A stretch of 64,000 bases of DNA. It comes from Chaetoceros tenuissimus. Lineage: Eukaryota > Bacillariophyta > Thalassiosirophyceae > Chaetocerotales > Chaetocerotaceae. Below the pieces are notes generated by a model. The model was not told where the DNA came from. It searched no databases and was given only the letters and a program-made list of their open reading frames with translations. Every line of letters begins with the position of its first letter. The stretch's first letter is position 1. The stretch covers positions 312,501-376,500 of the forward strand of contig BLLK01000052.1 in the NCBI GenBank assembly GCA_021927905.1. The letters are read 5' to 3'. The translations under genes and the position numbers were made by a program. Below are positions 21,328 through 31,314 of the stretch, piece after piece.

Positions 21328-22539
21328 ATGAATTCATCAGATGAGAGGCTGAGACTATTCCAAGAAATAATTCATCATCAACCATCACCCATTGATCTCT
21401 TACCCGATCAAGTTGAAGCTTATATTTTCAACAATGTACCTCCAAAACAATGTGGAAAGGTACTCAAAGATTTAGGATACATATTACCTCTAATCAAGTA
21501 TGATAATAAAGAAATGACGGCTGTGGATGAGTTTACCGGTGAAAAGAGGTATAAATGGGCTTTGTTGGGTCATTTACGACGAGTCAGACGGGTCAAGAAA
21601 TGTATAGATGCCAGTGCAGTAACATCACCACCGAAAAAGAAACAAAAAGGATCGAACGATTCTTCTATTGAATTGCAAGTATTAGTCGGATCTGTAGAAC
21701 ACGTTGATGCAATTTTTGCAGAACCTAGTGTAGATCCAGAAACAAGAGATAAATTGCAAAATCTCATGAATGCCAATGAGCTCAAGCTTGAAAAACGTAT
21801 GTTACCTGGTAGACTTGCCAAATCACAGGAAGAATTACATGAATGGAATAGTCGATATGATGGACAAGGATGGTGGCCAACTCTCTTTTTTGAGAAACAG
21901 TCAAGTGAATTCAAAGAAAAGGAGATGGAAATCAGTATAGAGGAAGAATATTCCATATTCAAAACATTTCTACAAGCAGCTATACAAGATGCGAAACAAT
22001 ATCATTCCTTACTCAAGCAAAATGTATATAAAGGATGTGGAGCTATCGTTGTAGATCCAGAATCAAATAGAATAGTTTCATCATCGTTTGATGAATTTAA
22101 TGCAAAGGTACAAGAAGAAGTAAATAGAACTGGGAAATCTATAGAATATGTTCAAAATCTTTTATTGGGGAATCCACTCAATACTCCAGTTATGTTGGCG
22201 ATTCAAGGAGTGAGTAGGATAGAACGAAATGCAGCATCTGGACTCGGAATGGATAGTAATTTATTCAAAAATGGACAATATTTATGTACTGGATACGATG
22301 TATACCTTACAAAAGAACCAGGTGTCTTTGAATCCATGTCATTGGTTCATTCAAGGGTTCGACGGGTCATTTTTGGTGTGAGCAATATGGAAGATGGTGG
22401 TTTAGGTGGAACAGGGAATACTACATCGGTACATTGTCTTCCTGGAACCAATCATAGATATCGTGCATTTCGGTTATTAGAAAGTGACAATAGTGACTTG
22501 TGGAATAAATGCAAGAAGCTCTGTACGTTATTCTACTAA
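21328..22539 (+). CDS. TAD3: tRNA-specific adenosine deaminase regulatory subunit Tad3/ADAT3-like
   Basis: 403 aa, single exon. Tad3 pairs with Tad2 to convert A34 to inosine in tRNA anticodons. The C-terminal deaminase fold is recognisable: PVMLAIQGV (Tad3 has V where active deaminases have Glu), YLCTGYDVYLTKEP, MSLVHSRVRRVIFG, and GGLGGTG...LPGTNHRYRAFR. The N-terminal half carries a basic PPKKKQK run (possible nuclear signal) and the GWWPTLFFE block typical of ADAT3. Oddity: the residues that hold zinc in ADAT3 are absent. The His before A/P-V is Thr (NTPVM), and the P-C-x-x-C motif reads PGVFE. Family assignment is strong; zinc binding is doubtful. Confidence 0.87.
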   Translation: MNSSDERLRLFQEIIHHQPSPIDLLPDQVEAYIFNNVPPKQCGKVLKDLGYILPLIKYDNKEMTAVDEFTGEKRYKWALLGHLRRVRRVKKCIDASAVTSPPKKKQKGSNDSSIELQVLVGSVEHVDAIFAEPSVDPETRDKLQNLMNANELKLEKRMLPGRLAKSQEELHEWNSRYDGQGWWPTLFFEKQSSEFKEKEMEISIEEEYSIFKTFLQAAIQDAKQYHSLLKQNVYKGCGAIVVDPESNRIVSSSFDEFNAKVQEEVNRTGKSIEYVQNLLLGNPLNTPVMLAIQGVSRIERNAASGLGMDSNLFKNGQYLCTGYDVYLTKEPGVFESMSLVHSRVRRVIFGVSNMEDGGLGGTGNTTSVHCLPGTNHRYRAFRLLESDNSDLWNKCKKLCTLFY

Positions 22540-22695
22540 AACTTGACAAGAAGAAGGTTGGAGAAACAACAAACAAGAATAGGTGGAAACATTAACTTTG
22601 CCTCATCATTCGAAGATGCAGTCTGATTTCAAATAGATTACAAGGAGATTAAGTTTCAAAATACGGCGCTTTATGCAAAGTCGGTTAATTCATAG

Positions 22696-23037
22696 ATGAA
22701 ATCTGGCAAACTTCGAAAAACTAAACCATACAAGCAAGCAAGAAACCGAACCAAGAGAAATGGAGTTATATCAATTGTATTGTAAATATTGAATCAAAGA
22801 GACCTCCGATCTACAACGATCTTCGAAATTTTTTAAACATACAGACATTCTCATCGAAAAGGATCCTTTGATGAAACAATTGCAGATATGGAGCATCCAG
22901 AGAAACATCCACTATTTGAAACTTACCAAGCACGTAAGAGCTATCACCATAAAGAGATAGCTCTTACGGAAGTTGTATTAAAAGCAGCTCCATTTGTCGA
23001 CCGTCCTACCAATTCTGTGAAGAACGTGAAAAAATAG
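22696..23037 (+). CDS. Small two-exon gene, basic 92-aa protein
   Basis: Exon 1 (22696-22781) encodes a very basic start (MKSGKLRKTKPYKQARNRTK). The 63-bp intron (22782-22844; GTAAAT...ACATACAG) joins in phase 2 to exon 2 (22845-23037), which reads HSHRKGSFDETIADMEHPEK and ends NSVKNVKK. Both exons have normal amino-acid use and the frames agree. The Lys/Arg-rich N-terminus suggests RNA or nucleolar binding (inference). It lies about 150 bases after the TAD3 stop, same strand. No family recognised. Confidence 0.48.
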
Positions 23038-23633
23038 CCAACCATCACAAAATACGTTTTTGAATCTAATCGTTTCCTCTATCATTCATTCTTGTTGCTG
23101 CTATTTTTATTCTCTTTTTCTATTTTCCCTGTGTTACAAAAATAAAATACATGTGATAAACCCTTGAAATACCTGAGCAGAGCCACCTATCGTCATAAAA
23201 TAAACAGGGTTTCAACGTTTTGCACGTTTATTTAAGGAATGATATAGGTACTACCTACGAATGTTTCCACTACTTCCCACAATACCGTAGGTCGATCCTG
23301 CCGTACGTACCTTATTATTATTATTTTCAAGCGTTGAGAGAAAAGTGAAACAAAAATTCAGAATTCGATTTCTATCAGTTTCTACAAATTCTTCATATGC
23401 TATAATATAACGTATGTGCATGAAAGTCTAGTTAGAGTGATAGCAACATAGGAAATGTAATAGAACATCCAATAACGGTAAGATACCGTCTGAATTCATG
23501 GTTCTGCTGCAATGACCCGTCAAATGGCCTGTCTGTCTTCTCTAGTCGGAAAACTTAGCGAAAAGTGAAAAGGGAGAACCTTCTTCAAGATACCAGAAGA
23601 TACCATCAGAAACTCATAGTACATAAATTAAAG
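23038..23633. other. Intergenic
   Basis: About 600 AT-rich bases before the cupin gene, including a region rich in short direct repeats of TAC/GTA (23240-23310). The frame could extend to an ATG at 23565. Nothing else seen. Confidence 0.35.
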
Positions 23634-24281
23634 ATGAATACTAGTACCAAGATCTTCTTTGCAACCATTGCCATTGCAGTGTTCATAGCAAGACTCATCC
23701 CTGATCCTGAAAGAACAAGCCATGGTTTTGGTGATCTATTTCACGCTACGCATGATCCTTTAGCTGCTCAGATGCGTATCTTACCCGGTGCTGATGAATA
23801 TCACTTCACGGTAGTTGAAACGCAAGGTGAACATTGCCATGGAGATTTTGATTCCAATCCTTGTGCTCCTCCTTATCACTATCATACAATTCAAGAAGAA
23901 ACGTTTGAGGTAAAGAAGGGAGCCATAAAATTCAGACTGAATGATGAAATGATTACTCTACGTAAAGGTGACAAGCCAATCACAGTAGAAAGAGGTCAAC
24001 ACCATACTTTTATCAAAGAAGGCAATGATGATCTCGAAGTAGAAATCACTCTCCGTCCTAATCCAGGTCGCAATGGACAAAGATTCTTTCCTAACTTGTT
24101 TGGAACCCTACGTGATAAGCCGAGTTTGCCTCAAGTTCTTTACATCTTTTGCGTCAATGGAGTCAGACTTGCCGATATTCCATATGTCATTCATGAATTT
24201 ATGTGTTACACTACTAGAGCTGTTGCTCCTCTATTGGGATACAGACATGAATATCCAGAATATGCATGGAAAGAAGAATAG
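23634..24281 (+). CDS. Membrane-anchored cupin-domain protein
   Basis: 215 aa from ATG 23634; an in-frame ATG at 23565 adds 23 residues. The chosen start puts a signal anchor first (KIFFATIAIAVFIARLI). A cupin barrel follows: motif 1 is HYHTIQEETFEVKKG (H-x-H-x4-E-x6-G) and motif 2 centres on KPITVERGQHHTFIKEG, giving a typical His/His/Glu metal site. The C-terminus has a second hydrophobic stretch (VLYIFCVNGVRLADIP) and ends in a charged tail. Cupins include dioxygenases, isomerases and sugar-binding proteins; the substrate cannot be told from sequence. Confidence 0.78.
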   Translation: MNTSTKIFFATIAIAVFIARLIPDPERTSHGFGDLFHATHDPLAAQMRILPGADEYHFTVVETQGEHCHGDFDSNPCAPPYHYHTIQEETFEVKKGAIKFRLNDEMITLRKGDKPITVERGQHHTFIKEGNDDLEVEITLRPNPGRNGQRFFPNLFGTLRDKPSLPQVLYIFCVNGVRLADIPYVIHEFMCYTTRAVAPLLGYRHEYPEYAWKEE

Positions 24282-24985
24282 GCATCAACGAACAGAGGGA
24301 AAAACAATTCTGATGCCCTTTCCTCTGTCCTTGTCATCTACTATAATTCTATTGCCTCATGCAAATAAATCATATATATTATTCATATCTAAATTTGAAT
24401 CTTGAAACTTTTTCAACTTCTCTTTTTTCTATTCTAAGTAATAATTGACGAGTTGTTTTCGTAGATTTACCATTACTAAAAGGTTCGCAAAAAAGCGCGC
24501 CAAAACTTTGACACGAGGCTTCTCATTCTGCTCTTCGCATACACAAAAAAACTCAACAATACTTTTTCAAGCAGAACTCATTCTTCAAAGAATCCATTAC
24601 ATCCGTTCTTCGAAAATAGCTGCTGAAACTACTGCCAAACATGGACCCCCTAGAGGAAGATTTTGGGAATATTCTCCCTCTTGGTTTAATAATAGAGAAA
24701 ATGAAGACGCATTTCATGAATTCAACACATTTACAAGATCATCTCAAAACAATTTTTATGGTTCTGACGATGATTGAAACTGTTACGAAGATTAACGGCA
24801 AATAATACGTCAGTCCGTAATCCGTCAACAACAATACCTAGAAAATCCTAAACTAAAATTCATTCACACCTCCATTGGAGTCCTCATCGCTCTTTGAGCG
24901 ATGAGGACTACACACACACACACATATAGAAAAAGTATCGGAACCCTATGCATCTTCAATCTATTACAAACAAAAACATTATTAA
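24282..24985. other. Intergenic with a possible small gene or exon
   Basis: About 700 bases between two plus-strand genes. At 24445-24777 a frame without an early ATG encodes a basic start and a natural-looking end (GPPRGRFWEYSPSWF...YGSDDD). A different frame from ATG 24641 to 24805 encodes 54 aa (MDPLEEDFGNILPLG). They overlap, so at most one is real; the first could be a terminal exon without a visible first exon. A CA repeat lies at 24911-24924. Confidence 0.3.
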
Positions 24986-26312
24986 ATGAATTCACTACTA
25001 CAATCAGACAAGTCAAACTTGGTAACAGTAGCTCTTGCATCACTGGCACTGGTAATTGGCGTCGAGGCAGCACTCGAAATGATTTTATCCAAAGCTGAAC
25101 GAAGACTAGGCTTCTTCACATCTGGAGTCAAAACTACAAAATCTATGCATTTGAAAAAAGATTCTGTTCTTGAAATTGTACCTGCCGATAAAATATATAA
25201 AGAGAACCAGTTAGATATCCTTCAAAAATGTTTGAACGATGGAGGACCTCATGGAAGATTTCTCAATGAACGACATGGTTATACACACTTCACGATTGAC
25301 AGTGTTGAGAATGGTCCAAGTCGTAAAGGATTGATTGTCATCTGTCATGGGTTAGGAGAAAATACAAATGATATTCAAGATTATGCTCAAGCATTGGTCC
25401 AAAATGGTTATGCTGTCCTCCGCTATGATTACTATGGACATGGATATTCTTGTGCCGACAGAGATTATTTGTCGCTCACATATGATGTCGATACATTGAT
25501 TGATCAACTTGAAGATGTTTTGACTTTTGTATTTGATGAAACTAAGGAGAAGCTTGTAGCTATTGGTGGACTCTCGACTGGAGGTTTACTTTCCATCAAG
25601 GCAAAGGAACGATGGCTTGAGAATCCATCGGATCCTCGTTTTGAGGTGGAAAAGATTATTCTAATGACTCCAGCAATCTTTGCAAACAAGGTATGTCGGA
25701 ACTGTAATATTGCTTCTGATTAATTTGTTTTGGTATTGTCTTTTTTATTGACTTTGCGTCTCTTTAAACTTTTCATAGCCCTTCCTTGCCAAAATTGCGG
25801 ACTTTTTTCCAAGATCTTTTCTTTTTATGCTCCAACATTCCAAGACTATGCAATATATTGCTGGAAACACATTTATTACTGCATTAAAAGATGCTTACGG
25901 CTACGATTTGGATACACATCAAAGTGTAGATGCTAGCGAACAAGCAAAGGAAGTGCATTTGGCCGAACGACTTTTGGGTAGAGTCAAGGGCATAAAAGGC
26001 AATGAAAACTTTCTAATGTCTATATTGAATATAAGCTCGTATGCACTGAATCATAAATTGATGAAGAGCCATTTTGAATCCTTTGGAAATTTACTGAGAA
26101 ACGATGATCAACTTGAGGTATTGTATTTGTGGGGCACTCTTGATTCCAGTGTTCCTTTTGAAAAGTTTCATCAGAATATCCATGATTTAGATCATGAGTA
26201 TAGTAAGCGTTTGACCTTTTGTCCATTGCAGCATTTGGGGCATAAATTGTTTCAAGAGGATCGTAAAGAACAAACCATGACTGATAGAGTCATTGCGTTC
26301 ATGGCAAAGTGA
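24986..26312 (+). CDS. Alpha/beta hydrolase, monoacylglycerol-lipase-like
   Basis: Two exons (24986-25690 and 25779-26312), 88-bp intron (GTATGT...TTCATAG), phase 0, 412 aa. An N-terminal membrane segment (LVTVALASLALVIGVEAAL) is followed by the hydrolase fold: VICHGLGENTNDIQDYAQAL (HGxG oxyanion loop), YDYYGHGYS, the nucleophile elbow GLSTGG, and the likely acid and base in LWGTLDSSVPFEKF and LQHLGHKLF. This order matches the serine aminopeptidase S33/monoglyceride lipase group. Likely acts on lipid esters at a membrane; substrate unproven. The splice reading KPFLAKIADFFPR is supported by frame and by the fold continuing. Confidence 0.85.
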
Positions 26313-26531
26313 GGTGCATATTGAAAATGGGAAACGATAAGCATAAATCAATTTACTAATGAAATGTTGGTTGTTGATTTTCATTATTTCGCAATGACCT
26401 TGGCTATTTCGTTCCAATTGACACTTGTCAGAAAAGGAAGGTCATCGCCAAAATCTGAAAACGCAAAACGCAACATTTCTTCTCTTTTCAACTTTGTACA
26501 AATTCAATCATTACATATCATTACCTCAACA

Positions 26532-28004
26532 ATGGGAGCTCCATCATTGAATGCAAATAATAACATCAAAGACAAGGAGAACGACAAGTATTCATCGACC
26601 AGCTCGCATGAGTCAGCAGTCTTTGTACGAGTCCGACCATTGCATGACACATCTCAAGCCATCCTTCCTGACCTCGTCATGGAATCTCAACTCTCTTCTT
26701 CTCCCAAGCAAATGCAATTTGCAGCCATTCAAAGTTCATCGAATAATGGATCCATAACCGGCTTTGACGGAATATTTGGAACACAAGAGACGAATGCGTC
26801 AGTCTATCAACATGCATTACAACCTAAACTGAATACAACAATTCAAGGAGGAACGACATCCTTTTTCTGTTATGGATACACGGGTGCTGGTAAAACACAC
26901 ACAACATTGGGATACAATGACGAACAGGGAGTGTTTCAATTAGCTTCGTGTGATTTATTACATAGAATCAAGGAATACAATGAGTCGAGTAAGGAGGAAC
27001 CTTTGATGATTCAGGCTTCGGCCATTGAAGTTTACAATGATGCCGTGTATGATTTATTAGCTGATAAAGTGGAATGTTCATTACGGAAGAATAAATTGGG
27101 TCAGTTACTAGTACGTGGTCCAACTAAAAAGCATGAATTTACAAAAGAAGAGGCAGACATGAATGGCTTTGATTTTTCCATTGTGACGATGAAATTGACC
27201 TCGATAAAGATAGATTCGGAAAAAGATTTGGAAATTGTACAAGCGACTGTTGCAAAACATCGAAATGTAGGTTCTTCCTCGATTCATGATCAGAGTAGTC
27301 GAAGTCATGCTGTTTTGAGATTAGATGTGGTGAATCAATCGTATTTGCATTTGACTAATGAGTTGGAAGAGTTTGAGTCTATCAAACCTTCTGTACAAAC
27401 TGCCTATGATAAGAAACGGACCTATAAGCTTCGACAAAAGGTAGTTGAACTTGAGAGACGTATCGATGAAGCAAATGAAAAGATTGATAATCTCATGATA
27501 ACACAGCGAAAGAAGAAATCTCCGTTTGGAGGAAGATTGCTATTGGTGGACTTGGCTGGTGCTGATAGTGATGATCGTTCTATTGGAGAGAAAGGGACCT
27601 CTTTACGAGAGAAACAAGAGTCTACAGCTATTAATAAATCACTTTTGGCATTGAAGGAATGTGTTCGTGAGCTCACAACGAGTAATTCTTCGAATAGAAT
27701 GCAAGGAAAGATGAAATTACCATATCGGAATTCCAATTTGACAAGACTTTTGGAAGAAGTATTGACTCCTATACCTAATCGGAATAGTTGTAGTGTAATG
27801 CTTGTCAATATTGGTCCAGAGGAAAGTATGAAGAAGAAAACCATCTATTCCTTGCGTTATGGTGAAATGTATTCTATGAAAAAGAGTATGGTAGGGAAGA
27901 AAGCCTCGGGGATAAGAAATGGTAGTAGTAATAGGCAATCATTGAAAGCCATGATGAAGGAAAAGAGACTTCAAATGCAGAAAGAACAGCAAGTATGTAT
28001 TTAG
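26532..28004 (+). CDS. Short kinesin motor protein
   Basis: 490 aa from ATG 26532 (MGAPSLN); the frame is open to an ATG at 26364 but that part looks like upstream sequence. Kinesin marks in order: VFVRVRPLHDT, the P-loop GYTGAGKTHTT, SSRSHAVLRLDV (switch I), LLVDLAGADS (switch II), NKSLLALKECV, and LPYRNSNLTRLLEE. The protein ends about 30 residues after the motor core, with no long coiled-coil stalk, so it is motor only or a non-processive type. A possible donor (GTATGT, 27993) just before the stop leaves open an extra exon, but the next acceptors give only about 20 codons. Confidence 0.85.
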   Translation: MGAPSLNANNNIKDKENDKYSSTSSHESAVFVRVRPLHDTSQAILPDLVMESQLSSSPKQMQFAAIQSSSNNGSITGFDGIFGTQETNASVYQHALQPKLNTTIQGGTTSFFCYGYTGAGKTHTTLGYNDEQGVFQLASCDLLHRIKEYNESSKEEPLMIQASAIEVYNDAVYDLLADKVECSLRKNKLGQLLVRGPTKKHEFTKEEADMNGFDFSIVTMKLTSIKIDSEKDLEIVQATVAKHRNVGSSSIHDQSSRSHAVLRLDVVNQSYLHLTNELEEFESIKPSVQTAYDKKRTYKLRQKVVELERRIDEANEKIDNLMITQRKKKSPFGGRLLLVDLAGADSDDRSIGEKGTSLREKQESTAINKSLLALKECVRELTTSNSSNRMQGKMKLPYRNSNLTRLLEEVLTPIPNRNSCSVMLVNIGPEESMKKKTIYSLRYGEMYSMKKSMVGKKASGIRNGSSNRQSLKAMMKEKRLQMQKEQQVCI

Positions 28005-28066
28005 GAAAAGCTGAAATTGTATCTATCGATGAGGTTCAGCATGTAATTATCATTGACGTAATGTTA

Positions 28067-28126
28067 CTTTATACAGCAGACATGGGTTCAAATTATCTTT
28101 ATACAGCAGATATGGGTTCAGATTAT
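28067..28126 (+). repeat. 30-bp tandem duplication downstream of the kinesin gene
   Basis: Two head-to-tail copies (28067-28096 and 28097-28126) of CTTTATACAGCAGAYATGGG plus TTCARATTAT, 28 of 30 identical. In one frame they encode LYTADMGSxY twice, but that frame has no good start or splice link, so it is treated as non-coding. Confidence 0.85.
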
Positions 28127-28204
28127 CTTGGATTGTTACTTTTATTAACTAGATTAGATTATTATCGCCATGTGTGCATCCTCTCTACAAACTTTCGCAT
28201 TTTC

Positions 28205-29059
28205 TTATGATTTAGTTAGCTTTGTTTCAATGTCAACTTGATAGTTATTGTACGGAAGAGCAATTCTAAATCCAATCTTTTCATAGACACTACGACCAAA
28301 CTTTGAGGCCTGAAGATTTGCAGTGCAGCAACCTTTTTGTTGACCTGCTTCAGCTGCTGCCCAACACATTTGCGTGCCAATCCCTCTCCTGCGGTATTTG
28401 CTATCCACAGTTACCCAGTAAATTCCAGCAATAGTACCTGTTACAATCAAAGCCGACGTGGCTATTGGCTTTCCATTAAGCTTCCCTAAGAAATAGGTTA
28501 CACCAGGTTGTTGCAGAGTTGACATTGTTGTGATTTGTCGGCTGAATCCATCAGGCATACCAAAGGCGACATCTGCAATTCCAGAAAAATCATCCAAATC
28601 AGATTCGGTTTTGACCTTGACAATTTCGAAAGCTGGCAATTGAGGTGGTACTGCTGCCGATGATATTGGATGGAGGATCATCCCAGGATGAGGCGGAGCA
28701 AGCGTTAGTCCTCGATTATTCGCCACTTTATCGACCATTGGATCTACACCTTCTCGAACACATATTAGTCCTGGGATATTCTTTTCCGTGAAATATTGAA
28801 TTGCTCTATCGACAGCCCCTTGTGGATCAATAAGTGGCCGCGTCACAAATGCAACATTGAATAGTGGTACGGATAGACCTGCGCATACAAGGAGCATGTC
28901 ATCCTCCTTCTCATCACGATGGATGTCGCTTTTGGAAGAAGCAGAAACGATCACCTCCCATGATTCAAAGTAATTTTCGTCTGCTTGCTGGAGAATTTGA
29001 TCGCTTATGCATATATCTTGATTGTCGTTAGCCATATTGTGCGCATTATGTACTTCCAC
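28205..29059 (-). CDS. GNAT-family acetyltransferase
   Basis: 284 aa, single exon. The C-terminal third has the GNAT core: GTIAGIYWVTVDSKYRRRGI leading into GTQMCWAAAEAG, where R-R-R-G-I-G-T is the acetyl-CoA pyrophosphate loop (Q/R-x-x-G-x-G/A). The last strand and helix are LQASKFGRSVYEKIGF. The N-terminal half has a second, weaker acyl-transfer-like layout (VDRAIQYFTEKNIPGLICV), so the protein may contain two related domains. Substrate unknown. It faces the kinesin gene tail to tail. Confidence 0.85.
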   Translation of the reverse strand: MEVHNAHNMANDNQDICISDQILQQADENYFESWEVIVSASSKSDIHRDEKEDDMLLVCAGLSVPLFNVAFVTRPLIDPQGAVDRAIQYFTEKNIPGLICVREGVDPMVDKVANNRGLTLAPPHPGMILHPISSAAVPPQLPAFEIVKVKTESDLDDFSGIADVAFGMPDGFSRQITTMSTLQQPGVTYFLGKLNGKPIATSALIVTGTIAGIYWVTVDSKYRRRGIGTQMCWAAAEAGQQKGCCTANLQASKFGRSVYEKIGFRIALPYNNYQVDIETKLTKS

Positions 29060-29610
29060 TATTAATATTTTTGTTTAAATTCATCAAGTTGGATGCTTTT
29101 TACATAACCTTTAGATGCTTATCAAAATAGTTTTTATGCGTAAAACGTAATGGTCACTGTGTAATGAACAAAAGATACACATTGACGTTAGGGTTCTCAA
29201 AATCTACCAACCTAAATGTGAGATTTTCTCACTCTCCTCTGAAGTTAGTCTATTGTCCACATTAATAAGTAATAGTAGGAATTTCCTAGTATGAGAAGGT
29301 AATGGTTTGGTTAGAATATGAGCAGAATACTCTCTGATTTTTGCGTTGCCCCTTTTTATTTGAGTCCGAGCGAGCTTCGAGGGAGTGATTGCGAAACCAA
29401 TGACAGGCAAAGGAAAGAAGAGATGGGACTGACTCAATAAAGAGTGTCTGTACTGATCTACAGCATCATCACAACGCAAACGACGTAACAACTTTTTTCA
29501 TTCATAGTTTGATTTTACAACTGTATTGCATCTCTGCTTACCTTCTGTAATGATATGAATAGTAGCCTACATGTGACCCAATCCCTCTTTTCACCTTAAA
29601 AAGTAAAAGG
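29060..29610. other. Divergent promoter region
   Basis: About 550 bases between GNAT (minus) and PIG-H (plus). A 95-codon minus-strand frame here has no recognisable content and is not called. Nothing else seen. Confidence 0.35.
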
Positions 29611-30237
29611 ATGAACTGTCCCTCACCAATCAATAAAGTTTATTCAGTGACTTCCAAACATGCAAAACCAAGCTTTGTAAAAACGACAATTTTAAGCACC
29701 CTTTTGGATCTACTGATTGTCGCGTTGGCACCGGCATTGTTCAAATTGATATCATATGAAGTTATTCAAGATAATATGAATATAGTCCAGAGTCTAGTGT
29801 ATATATTAGGCATATCGAAAATCAGCAAAACGTTCCATCATTCCAATACGAAAAATATATGTCAAGTTCGTTTCCTTCCTTTTGGAGTGCAATTGGAAGA
29901 ATTTCATTCTCAAAAGCATACTACAAACAAGCAAGAATTATCAATAGAGGATTGCAGTAGAGTTCAGTTTATCCCTCGAGAAGAAATAATAGACGTGATC
30001 GTAGTAGAAATGGTGTTGAGTTACAAAGTCTATTCCATGGTGGCATTTCGAGTGAATCAAGAAACGGCATGTGCAGCTCATGATCAACAAAGGAAAAGCT
30101 ATAAACAAAGGCGAAAAGAAGCATCTTTGATACCAGCTTTTGATCCTTTTTTAGTAGAAATGACTTATGAAGAGTGCATGTCTTTGTGGAGTACGATGAA
30201 GAAAGATTTTGATAATGCTTATTGTAGTAACTCGTGA
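29611..30237 (+). CDS. PIGH: PIG-H, subunit of GPI N-acetylglucosaminyltransferase
   Basis: 208 aa, single exon. The middle carries the PIG-H domain: VRFLPFGVQLEEF (the usual e-s-l-l...G-v-Q block) followed by VQFIPREEIIDVIVVEMVLS and YKVYSMVAFRV. The N-terminal third has two hydrophobic stretches (TTILSTLLDLLIVALAPALF; NIVQSLVYILGI) that fit the membrane hairpin of this family. PIG-H works with PIG-A on the cytosolic face of the ER in the first step of GPI-anchor synthesis. The C-terminal tail (EMTYEECMSLWSTMKKDF) is extra. It converges with the CREST-like gene. Confidence 0.8.
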   Translation: MNCPSPINKVYSVTSKHAKPSFVKTTILSTLLDLLIVALAPALFKLISYEVIQDNMNIVQSLVYILGISKISKTFHHSNTKNICQVRFLPFGVQLEEFHSQKHTTNKQELSIEDCSRVQFIPREEIIDVIVVEMVLSYKVYSMVAFRVNQETACAAHDQQRKSYKQRRKEASLIPAFDPFLVEMTYEECMSLWSTMKKDFDNAYCSNS

Positions 30238-30349
30238 TTTCAACCATGAACATAAATTATAAAGTACATCACTTGCTTTATGATTTACATTACTTTACTA
30301 TTGCTTCAAGTTTCAGAATGGCATTAGGTATTTGTACAGCTGGTAGTGT

Positions 30350-31200
30350 TTATGTGCATTTTGTTTTTTGGATTGGCTCATTGGAAATGCCAATGAATGA
30401 TTTCACAGTATCAAACGTACTCCACGAATTCGTTCTCTTGACTTGTTCCTTTCCATAATCACCAAGAATAAAAGTATGATAGATTTGAATCGCTGTCAAA
30501 TTCAAAGGAAAGCAATGCCACAAGTTATGATAAAAGATCCAACTATCTCTATCGTATGCTTCTTGTGCATCTTGCGCATTGATGAAACAAAAACCTGCAA
30601 ATGACGCAGCAGCCAGTTGCAGTATAAAGTTTGACGGTCTGCAATGCTTGTACAACTATAAAATATGTGCGTAAAATCAGTGAGTTACAACTAGATTCAT
30701 GAGATTCATCAATGACATATAATTCAGTACCCTAGTTTACTTACATCAATGATTCTCCAGAAATAAAGAACAAACATGATAGATGCTGAAAATTTATCAA
30801 TCACATGAGCAGGAGATTGAAGAGTCATGCTCATGTAGTCCGCCCAGAACGACAATGGACCTAGACCAAAGATAAAATGTAAGAAATTTTGAAAGAACAA
30901 ACCTACACATAAAAATGAATTAACATATATCCTCGTACCTTGAGCAAATATAAGCCAACATGCAAATAGTGTATATGGAAAATTACTCTTTTCTTGCCAT
31001 TTAGGTCTTAGCATCAACATGACAACTCCACCAAATGAAAAAGAGAGACACAATGCACCAAATAACGGATCGAGCTTTAGTGATTCATCATTATGGAAAT
31101 TAGTCTTGTCCCTCCATAGCCAATGGACGATACATTCCCTCACTTCCTGATCGACAGTGTTGCTCTCTGAAAAGAGATCTATACATTCTGAAAGGTGCAT
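30350..31200 (-). CDS. Seven-transmembrane CREST/ceramidase-like membrane protein
   Basis: Two exons (31200-30745 and 30655-30350), 89-bp intron (GTAAGT...TTTTATAG), phase 0, 253 aa from ATG 31200; an upstream ATG at 31314 is possible. About six or seven membrane segments. Features recalling the CREST superfamily (alkaline ceramidase, PAQR, Per1): an early Ser/Asp region (WADYMSMTL...VIDKFSASIMF) and a late H-x3-H (FYHNLWHCF). This superfamily uses those residues as a zinc hydrolase site. Assignment is by motif layout only. A further 36-bp in-frame GT..AG stretch at about 30904-30939 could be a very short intron or coding. Confidence 0.65.
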
Positions 31201-31314
31201 TGTTGATTTCTTTGCAATGTTCTTTTCAATTGAACAGTGTTGCCGTGGAAAAGTTTGCAGTTTCGCAATCGTAAAAAGAAAGAGAAAGTGCAGCCGAGCA
31301 GTCGTCGTCAACAA

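Noticed and set aside
24445-24805. Two overlapping short frames before the hydrolase gene
   Set aside because: They exclude each other and neither has both a good start and splice support; kept only as a note in the intergenic entry.
27993-28160. Extra 3' exon of the kinesin gene
   Set aside because: A donor-like GTATGT exists, but the acceptors lead to a short tail in a poor frame.
29204-29491. 95-codon minus-strand frame between GNAT and PIG-H
   Set aside because: No domain, no paralogue and a position in a divergent promoter; likely chance.
30904-30939. 36-bp intron in the CREST-like gene (GTACGA...TGTGTAG)
   Set aside because: Shorter than every other intron here and in frame either way; cannot be decided by sequence alone.
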